A stretch of DNA of 64,000 nucleotides from Brevundimonas sp. (lineage in GTDB: Bacteria; Pseudomonadota; Alphaproteobacteria; Caulobacterales; Caulobacteraceae), in NCBI RefSeq assembly GCF_029946145.1, contig NZ_JAQSDY010000022.1, positions 1 to 64,000 of the forward strand. Direction: 5' to 3'. Positions 7,775 to 20,257 of this stretch are shown piece by piece. Position 1 is the stretch's first letter, and the number at the start of each line of letters is the position of its first letter. A program made the position numbers and the translations under genes. Under the pieces are notes generated by a model. It worked only from the letters and a program-made list of their open reading frames with translations. It was not told the origin of the DNA and made no database searches.

Positions 7775-9937
7775 GTGAAAGTCGCCAGCGTCCTCATTCC
7801 CCTGCCGGTGCCCGAGGCCTTCGACTACGAGGTCCCCGAGGGGCTGGACGTCGCGCGCGGCGACCAGGTCGCCGTGCCGCTGGGGCCGCGGCTGATGCGG
7901 GGCATTGTCTCCGAGGCGCGCGAGACCACGGGGTCGAACCGGCGGCTGAAGGCGATCGACCATGTGCTGGACGATCCGCGCCTGCCCGAAAAGACCGTGG
8001 ACTTCGTCGAATGGGCGGCGCGCTGGACGCTGAGCGCGCCGGGCGAGATGGCGGCGGCGGCGTTGAAAGGCCTGCGCGCGCCCAGGCCCCGGCCTGAACG
8101 GCGGGTGCGGCGGGTCGGCGACAAGGTTTCCGCCCGACCGACGGCGGCGCGGACGGCGGTGCTGGAAGCGCTGGGCCAGCGGTCCATGCCGGGGCCCGAT
8201 CTGGCGCGGGCGGCGGGCGTGTCGTCGGGCGTCGTCAAGGGCCTGGTCGACGAGGGGGTGCTGGAGGTCATCGAGATCGAGGCGGTGGCGGCCTTCGACC
8301 CGCCCGATCCGGATCACGCCCCGGCGACGCTCAATCCCGATCAGGCGGCGGCGGCGCGTGAGTTGGCCGTCGCGACCGCGAAGGGCGGCTTCGCCCCCTT
8401 CCTGCTGGACGGGGTCACCGGCTCGGGCAAGACCGAGGCCTATCTCGAGGCGGCGGCGCGGACGCTGAAGGCCGATCCCTCGGCGCAGATCCTGATCCTG
8501 CTGCCCGAGATCGCCCTGACCCAGGCCCTGATCGCCCGCATCACCGACCGCTTCGGCGCGGCCCCGGCGGAATGGCATTCGGGCGTCGCCCCGCCGCGGC
8601 GGCGGCAGGTCTGGGAGGCGGTGATCGCCGGGCGCTGCAACATCGTGGTCGGCGCCCGCTCGGCCCTGTTCCTGCCCTACGCCAGGCTGCGGCTGGTGGT
8701 GGTGGACGAGGAGCACGACGGCTCGTTCAAACAGGAGGAGGGGCTGGTCTATCACGGCCGTGACCTGGCCGTGGCGCGGGCGCGGATCGAGGGGGCGACG
8801 GTGGTGCTGGCCTCGGCGACGCCGTCGCTCGAGACGCTGTGGAACGCGCATCAGGGCCGTTACGGCTGGCTGAAGCTGGCGGCGCGGCACGGGGCGGCGG
8901 TGCTGCCGGACGTGTCGCTGCTGGACCTGCGCCAGAACCCGCCCGATCCCCAGACCTGGCTGTCGCAGCCGCTGCGCGAGGCCATCGGCGAGACGCTGCT
9001 GCGCGGCGAACAGACCCTGCTGTTCCTCAATCGGCGCGGCTATGCGCCGGTGGTGCTGTGCCGGGTGTGCGGCCACCGGCTGACGGCGCCCGACACCGAC
9101 AGCTGGCTGGTCGAGCATCGCTACACCGGGCGGCTGATCTGCCACCTGACCGGCTTCTCCATGCTGCGGCCCAAACTCTGTCCCGCCTGCGGGGCCGAGG
9201 ATTCGCTGGTCTCGGTCGGCCCCGGCGTGGAGCGGGTCGAGGAGGAGGTGCGCAACCTGTTCCCGCAGGCGCGCACGGCGGTGTTCAGCAGCGACACGGC
9301 GCCCGATGCGAAATCCGCCCGCGCCCTGATCCAGCGGATGGCGGACGGAGAGATCGACATCCTCGTCGCCACACAGGCGGCGGCCAAAGGCCACAACTTC
9401 CCGCACCTGACCCTGGTCGGGGTGGTGGACGCCGACCTCGGCCTGCGCGGCGGCGACCTGCGCGCGGCCGAGCGGACCTTCCAGCTGCTGACCCAGGCCA
9501 CGGGCCGGGCCGGGCGGGCCGACAAGCCGGGGCGGGCGATCCTGCAGACCTGGACCCCCGAGCATCCGGTCCTGATGGCGTTGGCGGCGGGCGACCGCGA
9601 CGCCTTCGTCGCGGCCGAGATGGCCGAACGCGAGGCCGCGTCCCTGCCGCCGCACGGGCGGCTGGCGGCGATCATCCTGTCCAGCGAGAACGCGGCGGCC
9701 GTCGAGAAGGTCGCCCGCGATCTGGCCGAGAACATCCCCAACGCCGAACGGCTGGAAGTCTATGGCCCCGCCGACGCGCCCCTGGCCCTGGTGCGGGGGC
9801 GCAGGCGCAAGCGGCTGCTGGTCCGCGCCGATCGCGACGTCGACCTGCAGGGCTTCCTGCGGGCGTGGCTGGCGCGGGTGAAGGCGCCGGGCTCGGTGAG
9901 GGTGACGATCGACGTGGACCCGTACAGTTTTCTTTAG
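7775..9937 (+). CDS. priA: primosomal protein N' (PriA helicase)
   Basis: PriA restarts stalled replication forks: it binds forked DNA, unwinds it 3' to 5' and loads the primosome. The 720 residues show the N-terminal DNA-binding domain, Walker [10 protein letters not shown], a DEEHD Walker B, and helicase motifs V and VI ([18 protein letters not shown]). The zinc region is unusual: C429, C432, C469 and C472 are present, but three of the four ligands of the second site are A438, T441 and T459. The GTG at 7775 is the first start outside fsa and gives normal length. Confidence 0.93.
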   Translation: MKVASVLIPLPVPEAFDYEVPEGLDVARGDQVAVPLGPRLMRGIVSEARETTGSNRRLKAIDHVLDDPRLPEKTVDFVEWAARWTLSAPGEMAAAALKGLRAPRPRPERRVRRVGDKVSARPTAARTAVLEALGQRSMPGPDLARAAGVSSGVVKGLVDEGVLEVIEIEAVAAFDPPDPDHAPATLNPDQAAAARELAVATAKGGFAPFLLDGVTGSGKTEAYLEAAARTLKADPSAQILILLPEIALTQALIARITDRFGAAPAEWHSGVAPPRRRQVWEAVIAGRCNIVVGARSALFLPYARLRLVVVDEEHDGSFKQEEGLVYHGRDLAVARARIEGATVVLASATPSLETLWNAHQGRYGWLKLAARHGAAVLPDVSLLDLRQNPPDPQTWLSQPLREAIGETLLRGEQTLLFLNRRGYAPVVLCRVCGHRLTAPDTDSWLVEHRYTGRLICHLTGFSMLRPKLCPACGAEDSLVSVGPGVERVEEEVRNLFPQARTAVFSSDTAPDAKSARALIQRMADGEIDILVATQAAAKGHNFPHLTLVGVVDADLGLRGGDLRAAERTFQLLTQATGRAGRADKPGRAILQTWTPEHPVLMALAAGDRDAFVAAEMAEREAASLPPHGRLAAIILSSENAAAVEKVARDLAENIPNAERLEVYGPADAPLALVRGRRRKRLLVRADRDVDLQGFLRAWLARVKAPGSVRVTIDVDPYSFL

Positions 9938-9942
9938 GGCGC

Positions 9943-10088
9943 TTCTCCCTCCCCCTTGTGGGGAGGGATGTCGGCGCGCAGCGACGACAGGGTGGGGGAC
10001 GTCAGGGCAGCGCAGGACCGTGCGGCGGTTCCCCACCCGTCTTCGCCTTCGGCTCAGCCACCCTCCCCATGAAGGGGAGGGAGAAGAC
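9943..10088. repeat. intergenic mosaic palindromic repeat
   Basis: The left part contains CTTCTCCCTCCCC followed by GGGGAGGG, GCGCGCAGCGACGAC and CAGGGTGGGG. The right part contains CCCCACCC, a CTTCGCCTTCGGCTCAG stem, CACCCTCCCC and GGGGAGGGAGAAG. The ends are mutually complementary, so the whole element can fold into one branched hairpin. It fills the gap between the convergent genes priA and the cyclotransferase and probably acts as a bidirectional terminator. A related design occurs at 48970-49127. Confidence 0.75.
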
Positions 10089-10891
10089 TACCTCGGTCCC
10101 GTGAGCCGGATCTCGAACAGCTTCGGCCAGTTCTTGCCGGTGACGAACAGCCGGTGGCCCTCCGCGTCCCAGGCGATTCCGTTCAGGACCGCGTCGGTGG
10201 GATCCAGGTTCGACCGGTCCGGCATCAGCCCGCCCAGATCGATCACGCCGGTCACCACGCCCGTGGCCGGGTCTATCCGGACGATATAGTCGGTCCGCCA
10301 GACATTGGCGAAGACCTCGCCCTCGACCCATTCCAGCTCGTTTATCTGGCGCAGCGGCCGGCCCTGCGCGGTGACCGGAAGCTCACCCGTCTCGACCATG
10401 GTCTGCGGATCGAGAAAACGCAGCGTGGCCGTGCCGTCGGACAGGATCAGCCGCGTTTCGTCATGGGTCAGGCCCCAGCCCTCGCCGGCATAGGCGAACT
10501 CGCCCTCGGGCTCGAGCGTCACCGGGTCCCAGATGAAACCCTTGCCGCCCTTCCATGTCAGGGTGAGGACGCGATCGCCGAACACGGTCAGCCCCTCGCC
10601 GAACAGGTCGGGGTCGAGCTCGCGCTTCTGGACCACCGTTCCGTCTTCCAGCCTCACCCGGCGCACGGTCGACGGAGAACGGCCGGTGCTCTCCAGCAGT
10701 TCGCCGTTGCGGAACACCAGCCCCTGGGTGAAGGCGCCGGGGTCGTGGGGATACGCCCGGACGACCTCGAACCCGTAGACGGGGATCGGGGCCGGTGCGG
10801 GGGCTTCCGCGGGGACCGGCGGGGCCGTCGTCTGCGCCGCCGCCGGCAAGGGTGTCAGCAGCGCGGCAAGGACAAGGACCGCCGCCCGCAT
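10088..10891 (-). CDS. glutaminyl-peptide cyclotransferase, plant/bacterial type
   Basis: The enzyme converts N-terminal glutamine of peptides to pyroglutamate. The 267 residues begin with a signal peptide ending near AAAQ, then a Pro/Ala-rich linker, then a beta-propeller with the family signatures YPHDPGAFTQGL, ELLESTG and LNGIAWD. It is predicted to be periplasmic. I took the ATG at 10891, two bases after the stop of the TerC gene; a GTG at 10897 overlapping that stop is an alternative. It probably shares a transcript with the TerC gene. Confidence 0.85.
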   Translation of the reverse strand: MRAAVLVLAALLTPLPAAAQTTAPPVPAEAPAPAPIPVYGFEVVRAYPHDPGAFTQGLVFRNGELLESTGRSPSTVRRVRLEDGTVVQKRELDPDLFGEGLTVFGDRVLTLTWKGGKGFIWDPVTLEPEGEFAYAGEGWGLTHDETRLILSDGTATLRFLDPQTMVETGELPVTAQGRPLRQINELEWVEGEVFANVWRTDYIVRIDPATGVVTGVIDLGGLMPDRSNLDPTDAVLNGIAWDAEGHRLFVTGKNWPKLFEIRLTGPR

Positions 10892-10893
10892 GG

Positions 10894-11718
10894 TCACACG
10901 CCCGGCTCGGCCGTTTCGGCCTTGTTCAGCGCCGCCTGCCGGGCCGCGAGGGCGGCCTGCTTCTTCATCGATGCGTTGCGTCCCATCATGTTCAGCCCCT
11001 CGACCAGGGCCGAGAAGGCCATGGCGGCGTAGATATAGCCCTTGGGCACATGAACGCCGAAGCCGTCGGCGATCAGCACCATGCCGATCATCAGCAGGAA
11101 GCCCAGCGCCAGCATGACGATGGTCGGGTTCTTGTCGATGAAGTCGGCCAAGGGGTCCGAGGCGACCAGCATGGCGATGACGGCGATGATCACGGCCACC
11201 ATCATGATCGGCACATGGTCGGTCATGCCGACGGCGGTCAGGATGGAGTCGATCGAGAAGACGAGATCGAGCAGGATGATCTGGCCGATGGCGGCGCCGA
11301 CGTTGTTGATGACGACCGCGGTCTTGTTCTTCTCCAGCAGGTCGTCGCCGATGCTGGCGTCCACGGCGTGGTGGACCTCGGTCGTGGCCTTCCAGACCAG
11401 GAACAGCCCGCCCGCGATCAGGATCAGGTCGCGCCAGCTGAAGGCCGTGTCCCAGCCGGCGCCCGCGAAGCCGAGGTCGAAGACGGGCCTGGTCAGGCCG
11501 ACGATCCAGCCGATCGCCGCCAGCAGGCCCAGCCGCATGATCAGGGCCAGGGCGATGCCGATGCGGCGGGTGCGCTGGCGATGTTCGGGCGGCAGCTTGT
11601 TCGACAGGATCGAGATGAAGATCAGGTTGTCGATGCCCAGCACGACTTCCATGACCACGAGGGTGATCAGGGCGGCCCAGGCGGCGGGATCGGATAGAAG
11701 TGCGGTGATTTCGGTCAT
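10894..11718 (-). CDS. TerC family integral membrane protein
   Basis: The 274-residue protein is polytopic, with about seven membrane segments. It has the acidic intramembrane motifs of the family, VLGIDNLIF in the first segment and [10 protein letters not shown] in the middle, which are thought to bind metal ions. Relatives have been linked to tellurite resistance or to manganese export that supplies secreted metalloproteins. The cytoplasmic tail is Ala/Lys-rich. Which metal this one handles is not visible in the sequence. Confidence 0.88.
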   Translation of the reverse strand: MTEITALLSDPAAWAALITLVVMEVVLGIDNLIFISILSNKLPPEHRQRTRRIGIALALIMRLGLLAAIGWIVGLTRPVFDLGFAGAGWDTAFSWRDLILIAGGLFLVWKATTEVHHAVDASIGDDLLEKNKTAVVINNVGAAIGQIILLDLVFSIDSILTAVGMTDHVPIMMVAVIIAVIAMLVASDPLADFIDKNPTIVMLALGFLLMIGMVLIADGFGVHVPKGYIYAAMAFSALVEGLNMMGRNASMKKQAALAARQAALNKAETAEPGV

Positions 11719-11867
11719 GGGACCGGGATATGCCAGCCGGGGAGGCTGCGCCAGAATTTTCCGCTGCAGCAGGGCGCGTCAGGGCGCCGCGTTCGATCGC
11801 GCCTCTGGACCCGGCTCGCGGGCTCGCCTAGCCAAGGATGAACTGCATTCGTTTTGTCAGGTGAAGC

Positions 11868-12812
11868 GTGCCCTCAGGTCTTGCCGCCCTACTCGACGAC
11901 GTCGCCGCGATCGCCAGGATGGCGGCGGCCTCGGTTGACGACGTGTCCGCCGCCGCCGGCCGCGCCGGCGTAAAGGCCGCCGGCGTGGTGGTCGACGACG
12001 CAGCGGTGACGCCGGGCTACGCCATGGGCTTTTCGCCCCGGCGCGAGCTGCCCATCATCGGCAAGATCGCCATCGGCTCGTTGAAGAACAAATTCCTGAT
12101 CCTCCTGCCCGGGGCCCTGCTGATCAGCGCCTTTGCGCCCTGGGCGCTGACGCCGTTGCTGATGGCCGGCGGCGCCTATCTCTGTTTCGAGGCGTGCGAG
12201 AAGCTGTGGGAGAAGCTGGCGGGGCACGGAGGCGGCGAGACCCCGCCAGAAGAGCTGGCCCTGTCGTCCGTCGAGCAGGAAAAGAAGATGGTCGGTTCGG
12301 CGATCCGCACCGACCTGATCCTCTCGGCCGAGATCACCGCCATCGCCCTGGCCGACCTGGCCGAACGCCCGCTGGCGACCCAGGCGGCGGCCCTGGCCCT
12401 GGTCGGACTGTTGATTACCGCAGCGGTCTATGGCGCCGTGGCGCTGATCGTGAAGATGGACGATATCGGCCTGCATCTGGCCGAGCGCTCCTCGGCTTCG
12501 GCCCGCGCGCTGGGCCGGGGCCTGGTTCACGCCATGCCGATGGTGCTGACCGGGCTGGCGACGATCGGCACCCTGGCCATGCTGTGGGTCGGCGGAGGGA
12601 TCCTCGTCCACGGCCTGCACGAATACCATCTCGATGTCGTGCCCGGCCTGATCCAGGGTCTGGGACAGGCCGCCGGGCGTGTACCGCTCATCGGTCCCGT
12701 GACGGAATGGCTGGCGACGGCCGCCGCCTCGGCGGTCGTCGGCCTCGTGACCGGCGGGGCTATCGTGGCGATCCTGCACCTTATCCCACGCGGCAAGCGC
12801 GCCGCCCACTGA
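11868..12812 (+). CDS. DUF808 (YedI-like) membrane protein
   Basis: About 314 residues starting at a GTG preceded by AGGTGA. The N terminus is the conserved GLAALLDDVAAIARMAA segment, followed by three or four membrane spans and a glycine-rich C-terminal span near residues 275-305. The family is widespread in proteobacteria and its function is unknown. The gene is divergent from terC, with 149 bases between starts and no clear operator in them. A short GGCCC...GGGCC hairpin follows its stop near 12830. Confidence 0.85.
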   Translation: MPSGLAALLDDVAAIARMAAASVDDVSAAAGRAGVKAAGVVVDDAAVTPGYAMGFSPRRELPIIGKIAIGSLKNKFLILLPGALLISAFAPWALTPLLMAGGAYLCFEACEKLWEKLAGHGGGETPPEELALSSVEQEKKMVGSAIRTDLILSAEITAIALADLAERPLATQAAALALVGLLITAAVYGAVALIVKMDDIGLHLAERSSASARALGRGLVHAMPMVLTGLATIGTLAMLWVGGGILVHGLHEYHLDVVPGLIQGLGQAAGRVPLIGPVTEWLATAAASAVVGLVTGGAIVAILHLIPRGKRAAH

Positions 12813-13016
12813 CCGGGTGCGGCAATCCGACGGCCCATGACGGGCCGCTTCGGTTGCGGCACGGAAGTATGAGTGCTATCAGGCGCCCGGCTGAGCCGGA
12901 GGGCACGTTGCAAGACGCGTCCCCGGCGTGCTTTCTTCAAGCATTTCAGGCCTTTGATCGGTGCGCACCCCGCCGCCGGTCGCAAACCCGAACGTTAACC
13001 CGCGCGGACCTTATAA
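12813..13016 (+). promoter_or_regulatory. leader and promoter region of the atp operon
   Basis: These 204 bases separate the DUF808 stop from atpH. The left part holds the GGCCC/GGGCC hairpin that may terminate the upstream gene. The right part contains GTTAAC at 12992-12997, a possible CtrA-type half site. I could not define a -35/-10 pair with confidence. Confidence 0.35.
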
Positions 13017-13571
13017 GTGGCTGACGATTACAGGACGACGGAAGTCGGCGAGCGCTACGCACAGGCGCTGTTCGACCTCTCTGACGAGACGGGCGCCCTG
13101 AACGCCGTGCGCGCCGACCTGGCCTCCCTGCGGGCTGCGTGGAACGAGAGCGCCGACCTGCGCCGGCTGGCCCAGTCGCCGGTCATCGCCGCCGAGGATC
13201 AGCAAAAGGGTCTGACGGCCATCGCCGACAAGGCGAAATTCCATGGTGTGACGAGGAATTTCCTCGGCCTGCTGGCCCAGAACGGCCGCTCGCGCGACCT
13301 GCCGGGCGTGATCGCGGGCTTCGAGGCCTTGTACGCAAAGAAGACGGGCGTCGTCGCCGCCGAGGTCGTTTCGGCCCAGGCCCTGACCGCCGCCCAGATG
13401 AAATCCATCCAGACCGCGCTCCGCACCTCGCTGGGCAAGGATCCGGAGATGACCGCCCGCGTCGATCCGTCGATCCTGGGCGGCCTCAAGGTCAAGGTCG
13501 GCTCGAAACTGTTCGACGCCTCGCTGAAGACCAAGCTCGACCAGATGAAATTCGCGCTCAAGCGCGCCTGA
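13017..13571 (+). CDS. atpH: ATP synthase F1 delta subunit
   Basis: The 184-residue delta subunit forms the top of the peripheral stalk that holds F1 to Fo. The N-terminal helical domain ([15 protein letters not shown]) and the C-terminal [13 protein letters not shown] motif are typical. It starts at GTG 13017. It is the first gene of a five-gene F1 operon; Fo genes are not present in this window, as is usual in alphaproteobacteria where the two sectors are encoded apart. Confidence 0.95.
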   Translation: MADDYRTTEVGERYAQALFDLSDETGALNAVRADLASLRAAWNESADLRRLAQSPVIAAEDQQKGLTAIADKAKFHGVTRNFLGLLAQNGRSRDLPGVIAGFEALYAKKTGVVAAEVVSAQALTAAQMKSIQTALRTSLGKDPEMTARVDPSILGGLKVKVGSKLFDASLKTKLDQMKFALKRA

Positions 13572-15161
<1,590 letters not shown>

Positions 15162-15193
15162 GCCCGGCCCGGATAGCGAGAGAGTAGCCCCGG

Positions 15194-17672
<2,479 letters not shown>

Positions 17673-17675
17673 TCC

Positions 17676-17948
17676 ATGGCTGGCAAGCTCAGCTTCTCTC
17701 TGGTGTCGCCTGAGCGCGAGGTCTTCAACGGCCTCGTCGATCAGGTCGACGCGCCGGGCGTCGAGGGCGATTTCGGCGTCCTCGCCGACCACGCCCCCTT
17801 CATGACCGCCCTGCGCGAAGGCGTGGTCACGGTCATCGACGGCGGTTCGCGCCGCCAGTTCGAGGTCCACGGCGGCTTCGCCGACGTGACCCCGGCCGGC
17901 CTGACCATCCTGGCCGAACAGGCCTCGGAAGTGACGGCGGCGGCCTGA
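17676..17948 (+). CDS. atpC: ATP synthase F1 epsilon subunit, short form
   Basis: The 90-residue protein comprises only the N-terminal beta-sandwich that binds gamma and the c-ring (KLSFSLVSPEREVF, GVEGDFGVLADHAPF). The C-terminal two-helix domain that brakes ATP hydrolysis in many bacteria is missing and the gene ends cleanly after the sandwich. It lies three bases after atpD. Short epsilon forms are known in alphaproteobacteria, where other inhibitors can take over. Confidence 0.93.
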   Translation: MAGKLSFSLVSPEREVFNGLVDQVDAPGVEGDFGVLADHAPFMTALREGVVTVIDGGSRRQFEVHGGFADVTPAGLTILAEQASEVTAAA

Positions 17949-17956
17949 GACTGACC

Positions 17957-18913
17957 ATGGCCGGACCGGGCATGCTTCTGGTCCTGGCTTGGGTCGGCGC
18001 GGTCCTCGGACCCATCGTCTGTGCATTTATGATCCGGCGACTGTTTCGCGGTCGCCGGATTTTTCTTGCCTCAAGTCTGGGCGTGATCGCCGCGCTCGGT
18101 TGGGGCCTCGGCGTCTGGGCCTTCCTGATCGAGCCGGCCACCCTGACGGTCCGGCATGTGACGGTGGAGAGCGCCCAATGGCGGGGTCCGCCACTCCGGA
18201 TCGGCGTCATTTCCGATACCCATGTCGCCGCGCCCCACATGGATGTGGCCCGCATCGAGCGGCTCGTCGTGCGCATGAACGCCGAGCGGCCCGATGTCGT
18301 CGTGTTGCTGGGCGACTACGCCGGCGGCCATGAGCCGGCGGCCCTGAGGGCCCGGCCGGAGCAATCGAAAATCCTTCGTGGGGTCGAGGCCTTCCGGGGT
18401 CTGTCCGCCCCCCTCGGCGTCCATGCGGTGCTCGGCAACCACGATTCCTGGTATGACGACGCAGCCATCAGCGCGGCCCTGACCCGCGCCGGCGTCCGGG
18501 TTCTGGACAATCGCGCGGAACGCATCGCCCGTCCGGGCGGCGCCTTCTGGGTAGCCGGGCTGGCGGATATGCATTCGCCGCGCCAGCCGCCAACGGTGTC
18601 CGGGACCTTGCGTGACGTCACTGATGCTGCCCCGATCATCGTCCTCACCCATTGGCCGGACCCGTTCCTGGATGTGCCCGACCGGGTCGCGCTCACCTTG
18701 GCCGGCCACACCCACTGCGGACAGGTGAACCTGCCGCTTCTGGGCCGACTGGTGCATGCGTCCGCGATGTCGGAGCGATGGGCTTGCGGCCTGTACGACG
18801 AGGGCGGGCGCAAGCTGTTCGTCACGGGGGGTGTCGGCGTATCGATCTTGCCGGTGCGGTTCCGGGCTCCCCCTGAGATCGTGATCGTGACCCTGCGCGC
18901 CGCGAAGGCTTGA
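17957..18913 (+). CDS. membrane-anchored calcineurin-like metallophosphoesterase
   Basis: Two hydrophobic N-terminal segments (about residues 5-25 and 35-55) are followed by a metallophosphoesterase domain with all metal motifs: SDTHV, GDYAGG, GNHD, a histidine in LTHWPD and GHTHCGQ. The architecture resembles YkuE/YaeI-type phosphodiesterases, some of which act on lipid pyrophosphates. The 318-residue protein starts eight bases after the atpC stop, so read-through from the atp operon is likely. The substrate is unknown. Confidence 0.85.
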   Translation: MAGPGMLLVLAWVGAVLGPIVCAFMIRRLFRGRRIFLASSLGVIAALGWGLGVWAFLIEPATLTVRHVTVESAQWRGPPLRIGVISDTHVAAPHMDVARIERLVVRMNAERPDVVVLLGDYAGGHEPAALRARPEQSKILRGVEAFRGLSAPLGVHAVLGNHDSWYDDAAISAALTRAGVRVLDNRAERIARPGGAFWVAGLADMHSPRQPPTVSGTLRDVTDAAPIIVLTHWPDPFLDVPDRVALTLAGHTHCGQVNLPLLGRLVHASAMSERWACGLYDEGGRKLFVTGGVGVSILPVRFRAPPEIVIVTLRAAKA

Positions 18914-18986
18914 CCCTCCGGCCGGAGGTCCTAGATAGCCCCTGCAGACGAGGCCACGTCCTCGCCCCGGCGATCCTGGATCGCGG

Positions 18987-19015
18987 GCAAAGTCCGGGAC
19001 GGCCCGGCCCTTTGC
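18987..19015 (+). promoter_or_regulatory. ACGG-loop hairpin upstream of SMR gene (guanidine-II-like candidate)
   Basis: A hairpin with outer stem GCAAAG/CTTTGC and inner stem CCGGG/CCCGG closes on the tetraloop ACGG at 18999-19002. It ends one base before the ribosome site AAGGAGGG of the SMR exporter gene. Guanidine-II (mini-ykkC) riboswitches use two hairpins with ACGR loops and often precede SMR genes. Only this one hairpin has the expected loop; the upstream hairpin near 18950 (CGAGG/CCTCG) does not. The riboswitch call is therefore tentative. Confidence 0.3.
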
Positions 19016-19031
19016 AAGGAGGGCCGCATCC

Positions 19032-19361
19032 ATGGCCTGGACCTATCTCATCATCGCCGGCCTGCTCGAGATCGTGTGGGCCTATTTCATGAAGCAGTCC
19101 CACGGCTTCACCCGGCTGTGGCCCAGCGTGGCGACGCTCGGCTTCATGGCGGTCAGTTTCGCCCTGCTGTCGCTGGCCATGAAGAATCTGCCGATGGGCA
19201 CCGCCTATGTGGTGTGGACCGGCATCGGCGCGGTCGGTGCCTTTGTCGTCGGCGTGGTGCTGCTGGGCGAACATCTCAGCGTGATGCGGGTGGTCGCGGC
19301 CCTGCTGGTCCTCGCCGGGCTGGTGATGTTCCGTCTGGCCCCGGGCGCCGCAACGCACTGA
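19032..19361 (+). CDS. sugE: SMR family exporter, SugE/Gdx-like
   Basis: The 109-residue protein has four membrane segments and the glutamate of the first (LLEIVWAYFMKQS) that binds cationic substrates. The GxGAVGAF segment and the MGTAYVVWTGIG motif match the SugE/Gdx branch, which exports guanidinium, rather than the EmrE multidrug branch. A strong AAGGAGGG precedes the ATG by eight bases. It probably works as a dual-topology homodimer, since no partner gene is adjacent. Confidence 0.88.
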   Translation: MAWTYLIIAGLLEIVWAYFMKQSHGFTRLWPSVATLGFMAVSFALLSLAMKNLPMGTAYVVWTGIGAVGAFVVGVVLLGEHLSVMRVVAALLVLAGLVMFRLAPGAATH

Positions 19362-19411
19362 TTATTGCGCGGCGGCGCCTGCCGCGTCAGGATTGCGGCA
19401 GGGAGACTCTC

Positions 19412-19657
19412 ATGCTCGAACTGCGCCCCAACTGCGAATGCTGCGACCGCGACCTGCCATTCGACAGTCCTGAAGCCCGTATCTGCACCTTCGAATGCAC
19501 CTTCTGCGCCGCCTGTGTCGACCGGGTGCTGAAGGGCGTGTGCCCCAACTGCGGCGGCGGCTTCGTCCGCCGCCCCATCAGGCCAGCCTCGCTGATGACG
19601 AAATATCCGGCCTCGACGAAACGGGTGCTCAAGCCGCGGGGCTGCGCGGCCGCCTAG
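19412..19657 (+). CDS. DUF1272 zinc-ribbon-like small protein
   Basis: The 81-residue protein contains cysteine pairs CECC, CTFCAAC and CPNC, spaced like two treble-clef zinc sites, and matches DUF1272. The ATG at 19412 follows GGGAGA. The function of the family is unknown. Its TAG stop overlaps the TAG stop of the convergent rppH through a shared CTAG. Confidence 0.8.
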   Translation: MLELRPNCECCDRDLPFDSPEARICTFECTFCAACVDRVLKGVCPNCGGGFVRRPIRPASLMTKYPASTKRVLKPRGCAAA

Positions 19658-20139
19658 ACCACCAGCGGCGCGAATACCGTCACGACCTGCTCATAGACGT
19701 CGCGCTTGAACGGCACGATCAGGTCCGGGGCGTCGCTCAGCGCGCCCCAGCGCCAGGCGTCGAACTCGATCTCGCCCCCGTTGCCGACATGCGCCTCAAG
19801 ATCGATCTCGGACTCCTCGCCGGCGAAGCGGAAGGCGAACCAGCGCTGCTTCTGCCCGGCCCAGCCGCGCGCCTGTTTCGAGCCGCCATAGCCCTCGGGA
19901 AAGTCGTAGACGATCCAGCCTTCAATCGAGGCGATCAGTTCGGCGGAGACGACGCCCGTCTCCTCGGCCAGCTCGCGGCGGGCGGCGGTTTCCAGATCCT
20001 CGCCGTCGTCGACCCCGCCCTGCGGGAACTGCCAGTTATGCGGCCCTTCGGTCCCGGCGCGGCGCCCGTACCAGACGCGGCCGTCCGGGTGGAACAGCAC
20101 GACGCCGACGTTCGGGCGGTAGCGGGAGAGATCGGTCAT
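19654..20139 (-). CDS. rppH: RNA pyrophosphohydrolase RppH (Nudix)
   Basis: The enzyme removes pyrophosphate from the 5' end of triphosphorylated RNAs and so starts mRNA decay. The 161 residues contain the full Nudix box, GGVDDGED through REL-EETG, and the family start YRPNVGVVLF with the NWQFPQGG motif. Its length is normal. It converges on the DUF1272 gene with a four-base overlap of stops. Confidence 0.93.
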   Translation of the reverse strand: MTDLSRYRPNVGVVLFHPDGRVWYGRRAGTEGPHNWQFPQGGVDDGEDLETAARRELAEETGVVSAELIASIEGWIVYDFPEGYGGSKQARGWAGQKQRWFAFRFAGEESEIDLEAHVGNGGEIEFDAWRWGALSDAPDLIVPFKRDVYEQVVTVFAPLVV

Positions 20140-20148
20140 GAGGCGGGG

Positions 20149-20247
20149 GTGATTAGTGGTTAGTGATTAGTGGGTGCAGCACCATCGGCTGCGAGTTAGC
20201 GGTGCCGGCCGGGCCGGCCCAACCACTAATCACTAACCACTAATCAC
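20149..20247. repeat. 25-bp perfect inverted repeat made of heptamers
   Basis: The left arm (20149-20173) and the right arm (20223-20247) are exact reverse complements over 25 bases. Each arm is a run of the seven-base unit TGRYTAG (TGATTAG, TGGTTAG, TGATTAG). The 49-base centre is GC-rich and contains smaller stems (GCAGC/GCTGC, GCCGGC). The element lies between the stop of the deacetylase-like gene and the start of rppH, both on the minus strand. A second element of the same design is at 23087-23209. Confidence 0.9.
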
Positions 20248-20257
20248 TCGTCCGGCG

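Noticed and set aside
7091..10036. Minus-strand frame of 981 codons ending in fsa
   Set aside because: Only its last 217 residues, from ATG 7744, are the aldolase. The rest is the shadow of priA.
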